Notes under the pieces: model-generated
What the model was told of the DNA's origin: nothing
The model's database searches: none
Seen by the model: the letters and a program-made list of their open reading frames with translations, nothing else
In this document: positions 13,236-25,335 of the stretch, in pieces
Layout of the letters: every line of letters begins with the position of its first letter
Position numbering within the stretch: position 1 is the stretch's first letter
Program-made: the position numbers and the translations under genes
Source of the DNA: Desarmillaria ectypa
Lineage: Eukaryota > Basidiomycota > Agaricomycetes > Agaricales > Physalacriaceae
Length of the DNA stretch: 64,000 nucleotides
Direction of reading: 5' to 3'
NCBI GenBank assembly: GCA_030407005.1
Contig: JAUDYN010000001.1
Span: forward strand, 1,178,001 to 1,242,000

Positions 13236-14475
13236 ATGTCCTCGGGCACCGCAACTGCTCATTCATTTGCAAGACTCCTCAATCAACCCAAGATCTCATC
13301 CAAGTCGCGTGCATCAGGCGAAGTTGACGATGGAACTAAGAAACTTCGGCGAATGATACTCGTAGATGGGATTCCTTCAGCTACTGTGAGTATAGTTTTA
13401 AATTGACTTTAGTTACAGCTTATGCTCTATAGGATCCGACGCTACGGCCTAGGATATGGAAGATACTTCTGCGCATCAACGACTTGTCCGCGGATACGTA
13501 CTTGAAATATGTCGCACGGGGCCCCTGCGAAGTAAGAGAGAAAATTAGAAACGATACGTTTCGGTGTGTGTTTCACCCGTTCACATGGAGAGCTTGTTGT
13601 TCATGCTGCTACATCAGGACTTTGGCGACTGATCGCGGCTTCAAAGAGCGTGTGCGAGAAGACATGCTAGTTCGTCTGCTGGACGCATTCGTGTGGAAGA
13701 ATCACGGTTAGAATGGACTCCATTCTTTAGCCTTATGTGCGGCTAATTTTTTCATCCGTTGACAGACCGACAAGAGTCGCATCAATTAGGATTTACTTAT
13801 GTCCAAGGCATGAATGTTCTTGCGGCTCCATTTCTTTTTACAATGCCATCGGAACTTGAGGCTTTCTATTGCTTCTCAAAGTTCATTGAGGAGTTTTGTC
13901 CTCTTTACGTCCAGCCCACGCTTGATGGAGTACATCGGGGCCTGAAGGTACGCCGCATCTCTTTTGTGTCCCTTCGCGCCCAGAAATTCACTGACTTTGA
14001 TTAGCTTCTTGACAAGTGCCTCAAAATAGTAGACCCAGACTTATTCGATCTTTTGCGCAAGAAGAACCTGTCGGCAGAAATATACGCATTTCCTTGTGGG
14101 TGTTAACGTATCCGAGTCATTCTTGTCATTCTGATATCGATCATAGCCGTCCTGACGCTGTGTGCGTGCACTCCCCCTCTAGACCAAGTACTCCGTCTAT
14201 GGGACTTTCTTCTCGCTTTCGGAGTGCATCTCAATGTGCTTTGTGTCATTGCACAGCTTCTTCTCATCAGAGACGATGTTATGAGCTCTCCCAGGTAGGC
14301 AATTCACTTCTTTGTTCGCCTTTTGAAGCTGACAATGTGTCGTAGCCCTATGCGTTTGCTCCGTACGTTCCCTCCTCTTGAGGCAGTACCTGTCATCGGT
14401 ATTGCTGTCACGTTGGTACGCGACCTTCCCCCCGAGCTCTACGATGAACTAGTCAAGCACCCTTATGAGATTTGA
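13236..14475 (+). CDS. BUB2: Mitotic check point protein BUB2 (TBC-domain Rab-GAP family)
   Basis: This is the TBC-domain half of the Bub2-Bfa1 GTPase-activating complex, which restrains the Tem1-type GTPase at the spindle pole until the spindle is positioned. Seven exons (13236-13385, 13433-13563, 13618-13706, 13766-13947, 14005-14095, 14147-14294, 14346-14475) join to 306 codons, the same length as I recall for the budding-yeast protein. Seen motifs: YVARGPCEVREKIRNDTFR, LGFTYVQGMNVLAAPFLFT (the TBC YVQGMN signature), LEAFYCFSKFIEEFCPLYV, KNLSAEIYAFP and RLWDFLLAFGVHLNVLCVIA. All introns are GT-AG. The reading frame is uninterrupted and the gene looks intact. Confidence 0.92.
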
Positions 14476-14741
14476 CGGCGATTGTACAATATTTGTTTAC
14501 ATTGACTAGTTCTGTGTTTGAGATGTATTATTATGCCTTGTTGGAATCATGATATAATACCTGTTTATGGATAGCACGTCTCTCACGTCTATGTTTTGCA
14601 TGCGTTCATGTCAATCACAAGAATTGAGACAACTAACAAAGCGAGTACTCTGAAACATTAATGCTAAGCATCCCATCTATTCTACAGTCGGCTATAATAC
14701 AGTAAGTGAACAAATTGTCCCATCCAGATGTGTCAAAAATA

Positions 14742-15508
14742 CTATGCTGCTGAATGATAAGGTAACGAGTGGGAAGAATTCGTATATGAATACGACCGAG
14801 ACGAGTTGTCCCTGTGTGTCAGATGTTCTTCATCTGAATGAGAACTGTCAGACTCATTGTCATACAGGCGGCCACTAGAGTCTGCACTGACATTAATATG
14901 GAAGCATGTCAGAGAAAATGAACGACTGCAGTAACCGGAGATCACGTACCTCGTGTTATCGCGTTCTCGATCGCACAAGATGTCGCGAGGAAACCTTGGT
15001 ATGTTTTGGTATGACCGAGAGAAGGCATCGTTCCTATCGACAGTGGCATGGGGTGTGCTGGGAGAGGCAGCAAGAGAAACAGGAGAGGGCATGCTGTTGG
15101 ACAAGGGCCCGCTTTCCTGACGTGGTATCGGCATGGGCGGTGGGAAAGTGTTAACCTCGGAAAATACCACATGTTGAAATCGTGCTAGTGTCTGTGACAC
15201 GGTGGACAGGTCTTGCATCAATTGTGCGGAGGCTTGTACCTACAGGACAACGGCCACTGTGAGCACCACCAGCGCCCAAGACATAGAGCGCATATACTGA
15301 CCATTTGGGGGTTATGCACAGTCGCAGAAGGTAGTTTAACGCGCAAGGAGCGCACCTCCTGCCGGAGGTCAGAGTTCTCCATCTCGAGCGCTCGACACTT
15401 TTCTTCGAGGTCATTAACGTACTGAGCACGACGGGCGCGGTAGTCTCGCTGCTGAGTTAACGCGCGAGTGGGAGGAATAGTAAGATCTTTCTTGCGGCCA
15501 CGAGTCAT
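14742..15508 (-). CDS. bZIP transcription factor
   Basis: A small nuclear DNA-binding regulator of 213 codons. Exon 1 (15508-15302) carries MTRGRKKDLTIPPTRALTQ, the basic region QQRDYRARRAQYVNDLE and a leucine-zipper start (CRALEMENSDLRQEV). Exon 2 starts at 15239. A 63-bp in-frame intron (GTACGT..TGTCAG) near 14950 joins to SADSSGRLYDNESDSS. The C-terminal part is rich in Ser, Asp and His. The position of the invariant Asn of the classical basic region (N-x7-R) appears to be Ala here; related basidiomycete proteins with the same lead-in are, to my knowledge, similar. The target genes are unknown. The gene is convergent with BUB2. Confidence 0.8.
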
Positions 15509-16734
15509 AGTAGTAAGAGAGGGAAATAAGCGGCAGGGATTTGACAAACCGAAGGCGGTCAGAGAGCTAGATATAAAGACCCTGTAGTTCCCACAGTTGC
15601 GAATTCACAATTGATGATCAGATTCATTTGTTTTTCAAAACCGTAGTAGCTTCCATAGGCAGGGTCTCGGAGCCTCCTCCGTAGCAGGTGTCCCAAGGGA
15701 GACGCTCGGAGGGAATCCGAACTAACCGAGCTGTATACGGCCCTTACTAAAGGAACAATATCAGTTGGAAGCGGCGCACCGGAGGCCTTGTGTGAGGAAA
15801 CCCCTGCGGTGTTATCGGCAAACACGAGTATATTGTATTATTATGCCTCGACTCCAACGCTGAGTATCCTCATGGAGAGCGAAAGCGACGTGAACTTAAA
15901 ATTTCTAATAGATGCCCGACGGCGCGGCGAAGGGGGCCACAGAAGCAGCGCATAAGTCCGGAAAACTCGATATTCGGGTACGACCAAAGTGTGTCGTCGT
16001 TCTTGAGAATCAAGAAAACCAGAAGTCCACGGGGAAGGTGACAAGACCTGCAGCAACCACGCCACCGTACGTCATATTCAAATTGGCATTCAATTCAGGC
16101 ATGAACGAATGTGATTTTCAAATGGATCTCGCCCGGCGGGAACATCACTGTGGTGCATCATCTCAGGATGATCGTACGAGTGAAAACAGGGCGGCATCAC
16201 GCACATTTGCAGCTGTCCGACCATGACGTTGATCATCATCAACTTCAAGACAACATCAACAGGTTCACATGAACGGATTTGACCGGACATTCATGTTCTC
16301 GGTTTCTTCGTTCGCTCACTAATAATTACCATTGATCTGTAAGTCCGAGCGCCCAGCGGCGGCAACCCGTAAAACGGTGCTAAGTATAACTTCCAAACAA
16401 CAGAAGCAGTCAACTACTTGCCGATCGGATTTGTGACACAATCCTTCTTACGCTTCCCCATTGGGGAGAAGATCTTGAATACTATCATATGGACGGCCTG
16501 TCTCCGCAAAATCCAACATAAAATTGTCTAGGGCTGATAAATCAAAGATTTCCTTAACTGTATATTTTAAACTTACTCTTGGCGCAGTGAAAACGTCGAA
16601 AAATGCCGCCACACCCATGTTGCGCTTCATTCCACCGGTCTCTGACTCGTGGTTCCGGTAAAGAAAATTCCCCTAGTCTCGTTCGGAGGACCTAATGCGT
16701 TGTTGTACAAGAATTGGTTCATACGTCTCTATGT
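15509..16734. other. Intergenic, no supported gene
   Basis: An open frame on the minus strand (16448-16630, MKRNMGVAAFFDVFTAPRV...) lies just past the nucleoside hydrolase stop. It matches nothing I know and has no upstream exon. Confidence 0.4.
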
Positions 16735-18379
16735 CTACGCCCCCCACACCCGCTCAAGAAGGAGCTGCAATAGGGCATCGTGCCCGGGTGTTTTGGTGAT
16801 GCATGAAATCCGCGAGCCGTCATGGGATGAATGATTCAAGGACTCCACTTCCACTGCGGCAGGAACAGCGGTAGACTCCCAAGGACCATGCGCCAGCTGG
16901 TGTTTGTCCAACTCCTCTTGCACAAACGCTCTATTTGCTCCCGGCGCATAAGCTGCCTCATCCTCTCTCCGATCTATAATTAACATACCCCGAGTCAGCT
17001 CGCCAATCCTAGTCCAGAGTTCAGTTGTCGCTATACGACCGGACAGCGAAATTATGGCACACCCACCTTTCGATCTCAAAGGTGCGTTTATGCATACTCC
17101 AACTGGGACTTAGGGTCGCCGACGACGGGGGGTTCGCGATGGCACACCATACGGCAACAATGTCATGTAACTCCATTGCATCCTTACCAAACTGGAGCAT
17201 CACCGTACGCGTATGTTCCAAAAAAGACGAAGTGAAGTGAGTTAGGGGCTTCTTCTCGCCAGCAACAGAAGGTGTATTCATATTCGAGAACGAAGGATCG
17301 ACTCGGGCTTGATAAATCAGGAATGGTAGTTCGTGCGGAGTCGTTATATCGAGAGGCAGGAGGAAAAACCGGTCAAGGGGTAGACCGAGCTCTGGTTTCG
17401 AAGGCATGAGAAGCTCCTTGACGGCATACGGATCCGCAAAGAAATTGACTAAGATGGATTGATGGTCACCAATCGCTCCAAAGATAGAGAGGAAAGGAAA
17501 TCCATACATTCCGCGACGGGACTTGTATTTCCCGGAACATCTAAGGCGCCACCCATACATACGACGCGGCCTATGCGACCTCTTACGAGGTCCCTATCGT
17601 GTCGCATCAGCTGAGCGAGATTTGTTAGCGGACCGAGGGCTATATAAGTAATGCTTCTTTCCGGATAGCATCGTAGCAGCTCAAGCGAATTTTCAACGGC
17701 AGGTTTATTCGATAACAGAAGCTGGGGATGGTCGGCGGTTGCGTCGAACTCTGTGTTGATTTCGCTATGACGTTCTGTGATCCCACCTAAACCGTCCCTG
17801 ACGAAAGTCTTCGTATTGAACTAGTCTGAAATGGATAATGTGCTTACAAACCTTCCGTGAAAATATTGGGCGCTGTGGATATCACCTTGTAGGGGAGCGT
17901 CGCTTCCGAGCACAAGCGAGGTCTTGGGAGACACTGAATAGTTGGGGAAGCGAGTTTTCTCCGCCGGATAAGCGTCAAAATGACGAGTTAGAGCCTGATA
18001 AGTCTTCAGAATATTTGCACTTGTAAGATTTAGTCAAGATATCGCTGGGGGGACAGTCATATACCAACGAACTATGATGACTGGATGTCGGTATTGCCTG
18101 AATTCTCTGCCTTAGGTAATGGCCGGAAATAAATGATAACGGGACAAACCAAAGGAAACAACGATGGAGAGGACCTCAAGTTCCGGCGAAGCGAGAGCGA
18201 AAAGACTGCAGTATGAATTAGGACTCCGAGCGGCCTTAGGTGCTCAGGCATACATCGCAATGATATCATCTACGCCAGGATCCGTGTCAACTACGAAAAA
18301 GAAAATTAGCCCTACGCCACTGATAGTCACAATGTTTCTTACTTATCACAGGAATTCTGCTTCTATTAATGGTAGCCAT
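16735..18379 (-). CDS. Inosine-uridine preferring nucleoside hydrolase family protein
   Basis: This family hydrolyses the N-glycosidic bond of nucleosides, releasing base and ribose for salvage. Exon 1 begins MATINRSRIPVI at 18379; the next exon completes the calcium-binding signature as IDTDPGVDD. A further exon encodes LFALASPELEVLSIVVSFG, then GNTDIQSSYANILKTYQ. Later exons give HSAQYFHGRDGLGGITERH, ITYIALGPLTNLAQL, VCMGGALDVPGNTSPVAEF, NFFADPYAVKELL, LPLDITTPHELPF, ELHDIVAVWCAIANPP and finally RIGELTRGMLIIDRRE. The C-terminus ends LLLERVWGA. Every junction keeps phase with GT-AG ends, some with weak donors (GTTTGT, GTTCGT). The gene looks intact. It is divergent from RACK1 with 465 bp between the starts. 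Confidence 0.88.
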
Positions 18380-18844
18380 AAAAGTACAATCGGCGGACAA
18401 GTTGACCGTAGGAGGCTAAAGAGTACGATCCAGCTTACGCAGATTGATAAGCTATTTTTATCTCACTATTGGGCGACGAACTAGGATCGGACCGTCGCAC
18501 CGTGTATAAAACGTATAATTAGCGTACTAGATACTAAAGCTTTAGTTTTAAATAATTGAATCCTGGTCAGAAAACAAATGACAGTCGCAGAGAATCGAGA
18601 TGAGAAGGCAAAATAACAAAGAATAACAAAGATGAAATCAGTTCAACGTCAATCTCAAAGCTTAGCTTGACATTTGGCTTGACGGTTACCATCTGCCCTG
18701 GAGGAAGGAAGAATGTCGCTTTGGGTCTTGTATAAATATCGGCACCCGCCGGGAACTATACAGGTAGTCACGGTGGCTGAAATTGTGACGTGACACAAAG
18801 TCCGGGCATCGTTTTCGAGCATATCCCATCTCTCACTACACAAA

Positions 18845-20096
18845 ATGGCTGAGCAATTGCGGTTCCTTGGTTCCCTGGAAGGCCACAAAGGATGGGTCAC
18901 CGCCATCGCGACCTCGCAGGAGAATCCCGACATGATTTTGACCGCTTCTCGGGGTGCGTCCACGTCCAAAATTCCCGTCGATTCACCCTGACGTTCCATG
19001 CAGACAAAACTATTATCGTATGGCAACTCACCCGTGATGAGGACTCGTACGGATACCCAAAACGAATTTTGCACGGCCATAACCACTTTGTTTCCGACGT
19101 TGTCATCTCTTCCGACGGCCAGTTCGCCTTGTCTTCCTCTTGGGATCACACCCTCCGACTCTGGGACCTCCATACCGGTGCCACAACGCGTCGTTTCGTT
19201 GGCCACACATCCGACGTTTTGTCCGTCAGCTTCAGCGCTGATAACAGGCAAATCGTGTCTGGCTCCCGAGACAGGTCCATCAAGGTCTGGAATACTTTGG
19301 GAGAGTGCAAGTTTGATATCAAGGATGAGGGCCACACAGAGTGGTACGTGGAATCAGTCTCTTAGTGCGGCGCCCCTTCTAATGGTCCATCAGGGTGTCC
19401 TGTGTGCGGTTCAGCCCGAATGTGTCGAACCCCGTCATTGTATCGTGTGGTTGGGACCGAGTCGTCAAGGTCAGGATTCGTTTTCTTTGTACACTTCCCT
19501 TTCTATGATGCTATATCTTTATATTTGCTACTTCAGAGGGACTCGTCCCTATGAGACTATTTTCCACCAAGATCTCTGATTCCTTTCGTCCTCCTTCATG
19601 CATCTATATCTGACTTCTCCTAAAAGGTCTGGGAACTTTCCAAGTTCAAGCTGAAGACCAACCACTACGGCCACACCGGTTACATCAACACCGTGTCTGT
19701 TTCACCTGATGGCTCCCTTGCTGCCTCTGGTGGAAAGGACGGTATTACCATGCTCTGGGATCTCAACGAGGGCAAGCACCTCTACTCCCTGGAGGCTGGT
19801 GATGTTGTCAACGCATTGGTCTTCTCCCCCAACCGCTACTGGCTGTGTGCTGCTACTGCCAGCTGCGTCAAAATCTTCGATCTGGAGAGCAAGTGAGCTT
19901 TTCTGACTTTACTCGTAGTTTTCTTTACTCACGCAAGTGCAGGTCTATTGTTGACGAACTCAAGCCAGCATACACTGATGGTGGTGACGAGGCAAGGCAA
20001 CCTGAGTGTGTGTCCATCGCATGGTCGGCTGACGGTCAGACATTGTTCGCTGGATTCACCGACAACGCCCTCCGTGTCTGGACTGTCACCTCATAA
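18845..20096 (+). CDS. RACK1: RACK1 / guanine nucleotide-binding protein beta-like WD40 protein
   Basis: A seven-bladed WD40 protein of the 40S ribosomal subunit that also acts as a signalling scaffold (Asc1/Cpc2/Gib2 family). Five exons (18845-18953, 19004-19343, 19394-19469, 19627-19892, 19943-20096) join to 314 codons, the standard family length. Visible repeats include [86 protein letters not shown] and [20 protein letters not shown]. Intron 3 (19470-19626) is three times as long as the others and hosts a U24-like box C/D snoRNA. Codon use is strongly C-ending, as expected for a highly expressed gene. Confidence 0.96.
19500..19582 (+). ncRNA. Box C/D snoRNA, U24-like (RACK1 intron 3)
   Basis: A box C (ATGATGC, 19504-19510), an internal C'-like ATGAGAC (19550-19556) and a box D (CTGA, 19575-19578) are correctly spaced. 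The guide stretches TTTGCTACTTCAGA and CACCAAGATCTCTGAT agree with my memory of the conserved U24 elements that direct 2'-O-methylation of the large-subunit rRNA. The snoRNA ends well inside the intron. In budding yeast the U24 gene also lies in the intron of the RACK1 orthologue ASC1, which supports the call. Confidence 0.85.
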
Positions 20097-20403
20097 GCTA
20101 TGCTTTGACTGTATTCGGTGTCGAGAGGCTGGTGTTGCGGTATTATATCTTCGTCCCATAAAATTCAAAATCTTTGCCTCGCATCCCATGCATGATCTGA
20201 TCATCAAATTTGATGAGCATCTACGGCGTATATACTGACTCTGCTTCAGCCATGTTTCTCGTTCTTTCAGTGAGATCCCAGCGATCCAAACCTCCGAAAT
20301 TTATTTTCATGTCCAAGAAGGTCATGTTGAATTGCAATTCATAAATGTGTGAGACTTGCGCTCTCCAGCTATCGCCGCTATAATGATTTGTTAAAACATT
20401 GGG

Positions 20404-21160
20404 TTATGAATGTGAGGTGAAGATGGGTACTGACGTAGCGGTGCCATATACATCTCCTTCCTGGCTGACAAGCCTTAGCGACTGGTCTGTATTTGAGCGG
20501 GAGTCATATATCCAGATGTTAAGGCCAGAGTATATTTCCTGCCATCCACTCCGATCTACCAGCCTATTCGGCGGTGAGATGCGCTTTGTTCCTGTAGGCG
20601 GCGTAGGCGCAGGGCGTATGTCGACGTCGTTTAGCAAGCGAAGTGCGCCTAAATTGGATATATTTTGGAACAAGGAACGATCCTGAGGTGTTGATGGGTC
20701 GATGACCTTGATGAGTTGTCCAGACGCTTCAGATTCCGAGTCATTCTCATCATCATCATCTATTTTCGTGTCTTCATCGCGCCCAGAAGGCTTATTCGCT
20801 TCGGCGTACTCTTCTTCTGCTACCTTCAATCGAGAAAGAAATGCTGACCAGGCCTCGTCGTTGGAGAAGTCTGTTCGGAGGACGACGCTTCCATCGACGT
20901 CGTCGAGTAATTGATCCAAGGGATCTGAGTCCTCTGAGGACACCACCTATTCTGATATCAAAACACGACACTGAGATAGCACTATTTTCTGCTTACTTGG
21001 TCCTCGGACGCTGTTGCAGCGCTCGGCTTGGATATGGGAGGATTCGCAGCCCAAAATGCATCCAAAGCGCGTAGGAGCCATTTTCGTCGACCTTCTTGAG
21101 GAAATGCGGCACGTATATTACTATACCGGGCCTATCGGAAATAGCATCAGAAAGAGACAT
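20404..21160 (-). CDS. Unrecognised acidic protein
   Basis: No family recognised. The best chain starts MSLSDAISDRP at 21160, joins by a short (~32 bp) possible intron to EGRRKWLLRALDAFWAANPP, then after a GTAAGC intron near 21000 continues VVSSEDSDPLDQLLDDVDG. A long exon follows with NDEAWSAFLSRLKVAEEEY, an Asp/Glu-rich stretch (KIDDDDENDSESEAS), and a C-terminal part with NISNLGALRLLNDVDIRPAP and SGWQEIYSGLNIWIYDSRS. The main exon (20404-20946) is secure as coding; the 5' end and first intron are uncertain because the intron would be unusually short. The gene is divergent from GOT1 and convergent with RACK1. Confidence 0.6.
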
Positions 21161-21427
21161 ACAACGGGCAGGAAAATACGGACGGTAAGAAACCGAGAAA
21201 ATTCGAGATTCATCGTCGTAGCGTCTAATTTCGGACCGAGGTTCCGTTAGGGACACTCACTCGCTCCAACTGTATGGTCTCCTACTGTTGTTTTGGAATG
21301 GAACAGTTATAGGACCAGGTGTCGATATTTCCCACGCTGACCTTCAAGATCGATTTTGCATCTTGTCACGTGGGCACATCTTTCTTCCCTTTTCATCTCT
21401 TTCCTTTACGGCGCGCCGGTATTCAAT

Positions 21428-22047
21428 ATGTGGCTTTCAGATGCTCAGAGTTCGCTGTCACCTTTTGTTGATTCTGCATACATTTCCAACCCTTTCATCT
21501 TGCAGAAATAGGCGTGGCCCTCACGACGTTCGGCGCGCTGTTTATGTTGCTGGGTGTCATGCTCTTCTTCGATGGCGCTCTTCTGGCTCTTGGCAACGTA
21601 TAGTTCATTCTCGCTCATTGCAGTTCTCCTTGACAACGAAAGGACTGCAGGTACTCTTCGTTTCAGGCCTTACCCTTATAATTGGACCCCAGAAAACGTT
21701 TTATTTCTTCGCAAGGAAGCAGAAACTACGTGGCACCATATGTTTCATCGGTGGGATTATCCTCGTTTTCTTAAAGTGGCCGTTCGTTGGTATGGTCGTG
21801 GAGACATTTGGGTTCCTAAACCTGTTCGGGTGTGCTCCTTGCTTGTTCCAGATAGTGAAGACGCTTATGGATCTCTAGTGACTTCTTCCCTGTCGTCATT
21901 ACTTTCATGAGGCAGCTACCTTTCATTGGTACGGCGCTGTCGCTTCCTTACGTGAGAGATGTGCGTACATTACTGTCCACTTTACCGTCGCTCACCATCT
22001 CTCAGGTAGTAGATCGTATTGCAGGGTCGCGAACGTCCGCTGTATAA
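21428..22047 (+). CDS. GOT1: Got1 family vesicle-transport membrane protein
   Basis: A small four-helix membrane protein of the ER-Golgi interface needed for efficient vesicle fusion. Five exons (21428-21449, 21506-21597, 21651-21829, 21879-21960, 22006-22047) give 138 codons. Hydrophobic segments are seen in IGVALTTFGALFMLLGVMLF, VLFVSGLTLIIGP, GTICFIGGIILVFLKWPFVG and TFGFLNLFGDFFPVVITF. The conserved loop GPQKTFYFFARKQKLRGT and the tail VDRIAGSRTSAV are present. The first exon is only 22 nt (MWLSDAQ plus one base). All introns are GT-AG. The gene ends 80 bp from the end of the convergent transporter gene. Confidence 0.9.
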
Positions 22048-22127
22048 GCATAGTCATTATTCATTTGCCAACTTCAAAAACATGAATCCCATGTGCTGTG
22101 CGTCTATCTTCAACGTGCCTGATAGGT

Positions 22128-24280
22128 CTATACTGCTTCAATGTGATCGGTACCCGCCTTCTCCTTGTCATCTTGTGACACCCGGCTCGATTCTTCTCCT
22201 TTCGGGGGGGCCTCCGCATCCATTCTCTTTTGAGTCAACTGGTCAACATTGCGGAAATTAAAACCGTCTTTCATTGACTGGGAGATGACCAGTCCGCTGC
22301 AAATGTACGTCAGCAACGTGGATCAAAAGAATACAGGATGTTCATACCCTGCGTAAAGGACTACGACCAGATAACCGGATAGTGGGACAAGGTATGACCT
22401 CCGAGTATAGGCCCTGTCTGCCAAACCGCCTTGAGCAGGAGGGTACCATGCACCGCCCCCAACTCCCTGCAGAACATGTCAGCATACATGTTACATTTGC
22501 CTAGTTGATTGACATGCCATGACGATTAGGCCTGAACCTCTCTTGGTATGTTTTCCCAGGTTTTTCGTTCCTAATGTAAAGATGCACTAACAAAAATGTT
22601 AGAAGATAAAGATGTACATGTATAGACAAGAAGTACATACCGGATAACAAATCGATTCGAAGAAAAACAATGCAAACAGGCATCCAACAGCTGCTTGTCC
22701 GGGTAGACCCACGATTGAACCGCAGAATACACAACAGCATACGGCGTAGAACGTCAACAACAACGCCGGGTCCACAAAGTTGAGAATGGCAACTCCTACA
22801 AATCTGGAAATACAGTAAGTCCAATCAACTCCAGAGCTTTTACGAATTGCTGACCTCCCGACAGTGAACGTTATTTGACAGAATGAGAACAATCGACTGG
22901 CTTTGGATTTACTGATCCCAATGTTCTGATCGACCAAGAGATTCACGACAAAGGATGCTACACCGACTTGGGCCCCGCTGTTTGCACTGTGAGAAATCCA
23001 CTATCGAATAGAACTTACCACGAGAGTACTCACACGTAACATGTCTGCGCCACGAACCCAAAGATACACCGCCATTGTCTCCAAAATAGCTGGTCATCCA
23101 CGGTAATACCAGCTTGATGGATCTCTTGCGATAAGGCGTCTTCGGTGATCTCAGGTAGATCGCAGAAGCTTTGACCCATCCAGTCAGTTCGTCTGCGTAT
23201 CAGCCACCTTACGAGTGAGAACTTACTAGAAGAGGATGTTTAGAATGATACCAAGGCCTGCAACTGCGAGATACACCCTGATGGTGGAAACCAACAATCA
23301 ATACTTTGCCAAATACACTGGAAAGAAGGGACCAACCATTGGACGGTGTCTAATGTCGTGGCGTTTGCTCCGGTGAAGAACCACCTCGAAGCGATCAGCG
23401 GTCCAGCGAAAGACGCTACACCTTGGAAACCCTGACTGAAGTTAAGCCTGGCGGCAGCATATCGCGGTGTTCCCAACACGGCAATGTATGAGTTGGCCGC
23501 GACTTCCAGGGTGGCGAGTCCGCAGCCTATCGAGGATAGGATAATCAGCAACCGAAAATATTGACTCTGAGCGAAGAGTGCCCCACCAATGACGAAGGTG
23601 CAAGCAACGAATCCGCCATATTTCTGATAGACGGCAGACGGCCAAAAGAAGACGGCGCCTATAAAAAAGGGCAGGGTCAAGACAAGTGCGGTCAGCGAGG
23701 TTTGGAAATCACGTACCAAGACTGTAAAGGCCTAGGCCCATGTGTATACCCGCCTAATGTTAGGGAGCGTCATTTAGTATTTGGAATGAAATGGAGAAGA
23801 TGGTTGAAGCAGCACCTTGTATCCTTTTCGCTTCATCTACATAGCGGCGATTAACGGCGAGGACAGATGGAAGAGGTAACATACGAAAATGCTGGCAAAC
23901 GGTGCGTAAACCAAGTATGCACCAAAGTACGCTAATTGCAGCAGTGTGCTCTGGGTCTTGGATATCCCGAAGATTGTCTGGAAGTGAGCATTGAGGACGT
24001 CTAGAAGCTGAATGACAAGATCAGACATCGGTAAGAACTCTAGCGGGTTGCCAAGCCACTAACGCCGTACGCGAAACCCCCTGCGAATATGGTTTAGCAC
24101 CAAACCATGGGAAGAGAATCGGCAGTCAGAAAAACGTACAGGTGAAGAACAGTGAAGTAACTAGGGAAAAGGCGAATAACCATCGTCCCCTAGATAATTC
24201 AGATCCTGCCACACCGTTACCAATCGAACGTAATCCGGGCGATTTTGGGACACACCAGTCGTTCCAGTGAGGGGGGCCAT
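22128..24280 (-). CDS. MFS sugar transporter, L-fucose permease (FHS) type
   Basis: A 12-helix major facilitator for sugar uptake at the plasma membrane. Exons in order show MAPLTGTTG, GRWLFAFSLVTSLFFTW, GFAYGLLDVLNAHFQTIFG, LLQLAYFGAYLVYAPFASIF, MKRKGYK, AGIHMGLGLYSLGAVFFWPS, CGLATLEVAANSYIAVLG, RLNFSQGFQGVASFAGPLIA, QTCYVGAQVGVASFVVNLLV, GRFVGVAILNFVDPALLLTF, LFALFFFESICYP, GTKNLGKHTKRGSGLIVM, GVGGGAWYPPAQGGLADRA and a polar tail ending DHIEAV. The intron 22517-22467 has a GC donor (GCATGT); it is needed to join LIVM to the conserved GVGGGAWYPP. The first exon junction is uncertain. FucP-like motifs are clear; the real substrate is not shown by sequence. Confidence 0.82.
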
Positions 24281-24721
24281 GATATCAATCCGGGATGGAC
24301 ACCGTTGACTCAACAGTGTTACGCTCGCATCGTCATTTTATGCGAAGCTATTTTCCATGCAATGCCGGACCGCATGAGCTTCGTACTCTGACTGATGGAT
24401 TCCACGCCGCGTGACTGCTGGCGAAGCCAGATGACCCGGTCCGCTAGCATTCGAGGACAACCTGGGGAAAGAATGTGGAGCAATCTTGATATTGGATACG
24501 ATTTAGCGAAGAACCTGATAAAAGAATCAGGGGGGGGGGAGATAACAGAGGCCGACTAACTTCGACCCACTACACCGTGAGATGATGTAGTTGAGTTGAG
24601 CAGCTACCAATAGGCGCTTAGGAAAGGATCCGGCATTTGTCGTATGAATGACCTGTGCTTGATGGTAATAAAAAAAGAGAGGAAAATGGTGGGTGCAGTA
24701 AGAGTCCGTTTAATCCTATAC

Positions 24722-25289
24722 CTACAAGATCTTTAGACTTTGACCGGTGGAATAGTCGAAGTCAGCATTGAAGACACAGGACGACCAGCCACGGAAAACT
24801 CTATGGCGTACACACCTATCATCCGGGTTGGCTGTGGATGATTTACATACCAAGATATTGACATGATTCGTATACCAGAGTATAGTTGTAGTGCCCGTTA
24901 GTGGAGTGTATCTGTCGGTCGTTTTAAGGAGGACTCTTGAGGCTTCTTCCTGCCGGAAATGAGAGATTTCATTGTGTACTTGGTAGTCGTCATTCGCGAA
25001 CTGGTACTGGATGTATATGAAAGGAGCAGCGCTGACATGGACATTGGGAAGGTATGATATTGCAACTTTCCTAGGGAGCCGGCCTGGTTTGTGGTCATAG
25101 GTTCCGCGAAAGCACTGTATCCAGTGGCAACAAGCTCCAGAAGACATACTCATGACCTTCAAGCCATCTCTGAGTCGAACCTCGCCTGAGGAGCATTTGA
25201 TATACCAAGGACCATAAGAGAAAGCAACTAATTTGATGAAGAGCGGATACGTGGTCTCCAGTTATGGACAACGTAACTGATGACAACAT
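24722..25289 (-). CDS. Possible small unrecognised protein
   Basis: An open exon carries HVSAAPFIYIQYQFANDDY and TDRYTPLTGTTTILWYTNHV, which look like beta-rich protein, followed by a plausible GTATGT..GATAG intron (24851-24820 region). An upstream frame starts MLSSVTLSITGDHVSAL at 25289. I cannot join the parts with confidence and recognise no family. Confidence 0.25.
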
Positions 25290-25335
25290 TTTCTGCGATT
25301 CCCATTATTTTCAAGAAGCGCTGTAAGTAGAGTGT

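Noticed and set aside
15912..16226. 104-codon open frame, plus strand
   Set aside because: No motif, no neighbours in phase and no recognisable translation product.
16448..16630. Small frame downstream of the nucleoside hydrolase
   Set aside because: It begins after the hydrolase stop and has no match. A separate 60-codon gene is not supported.
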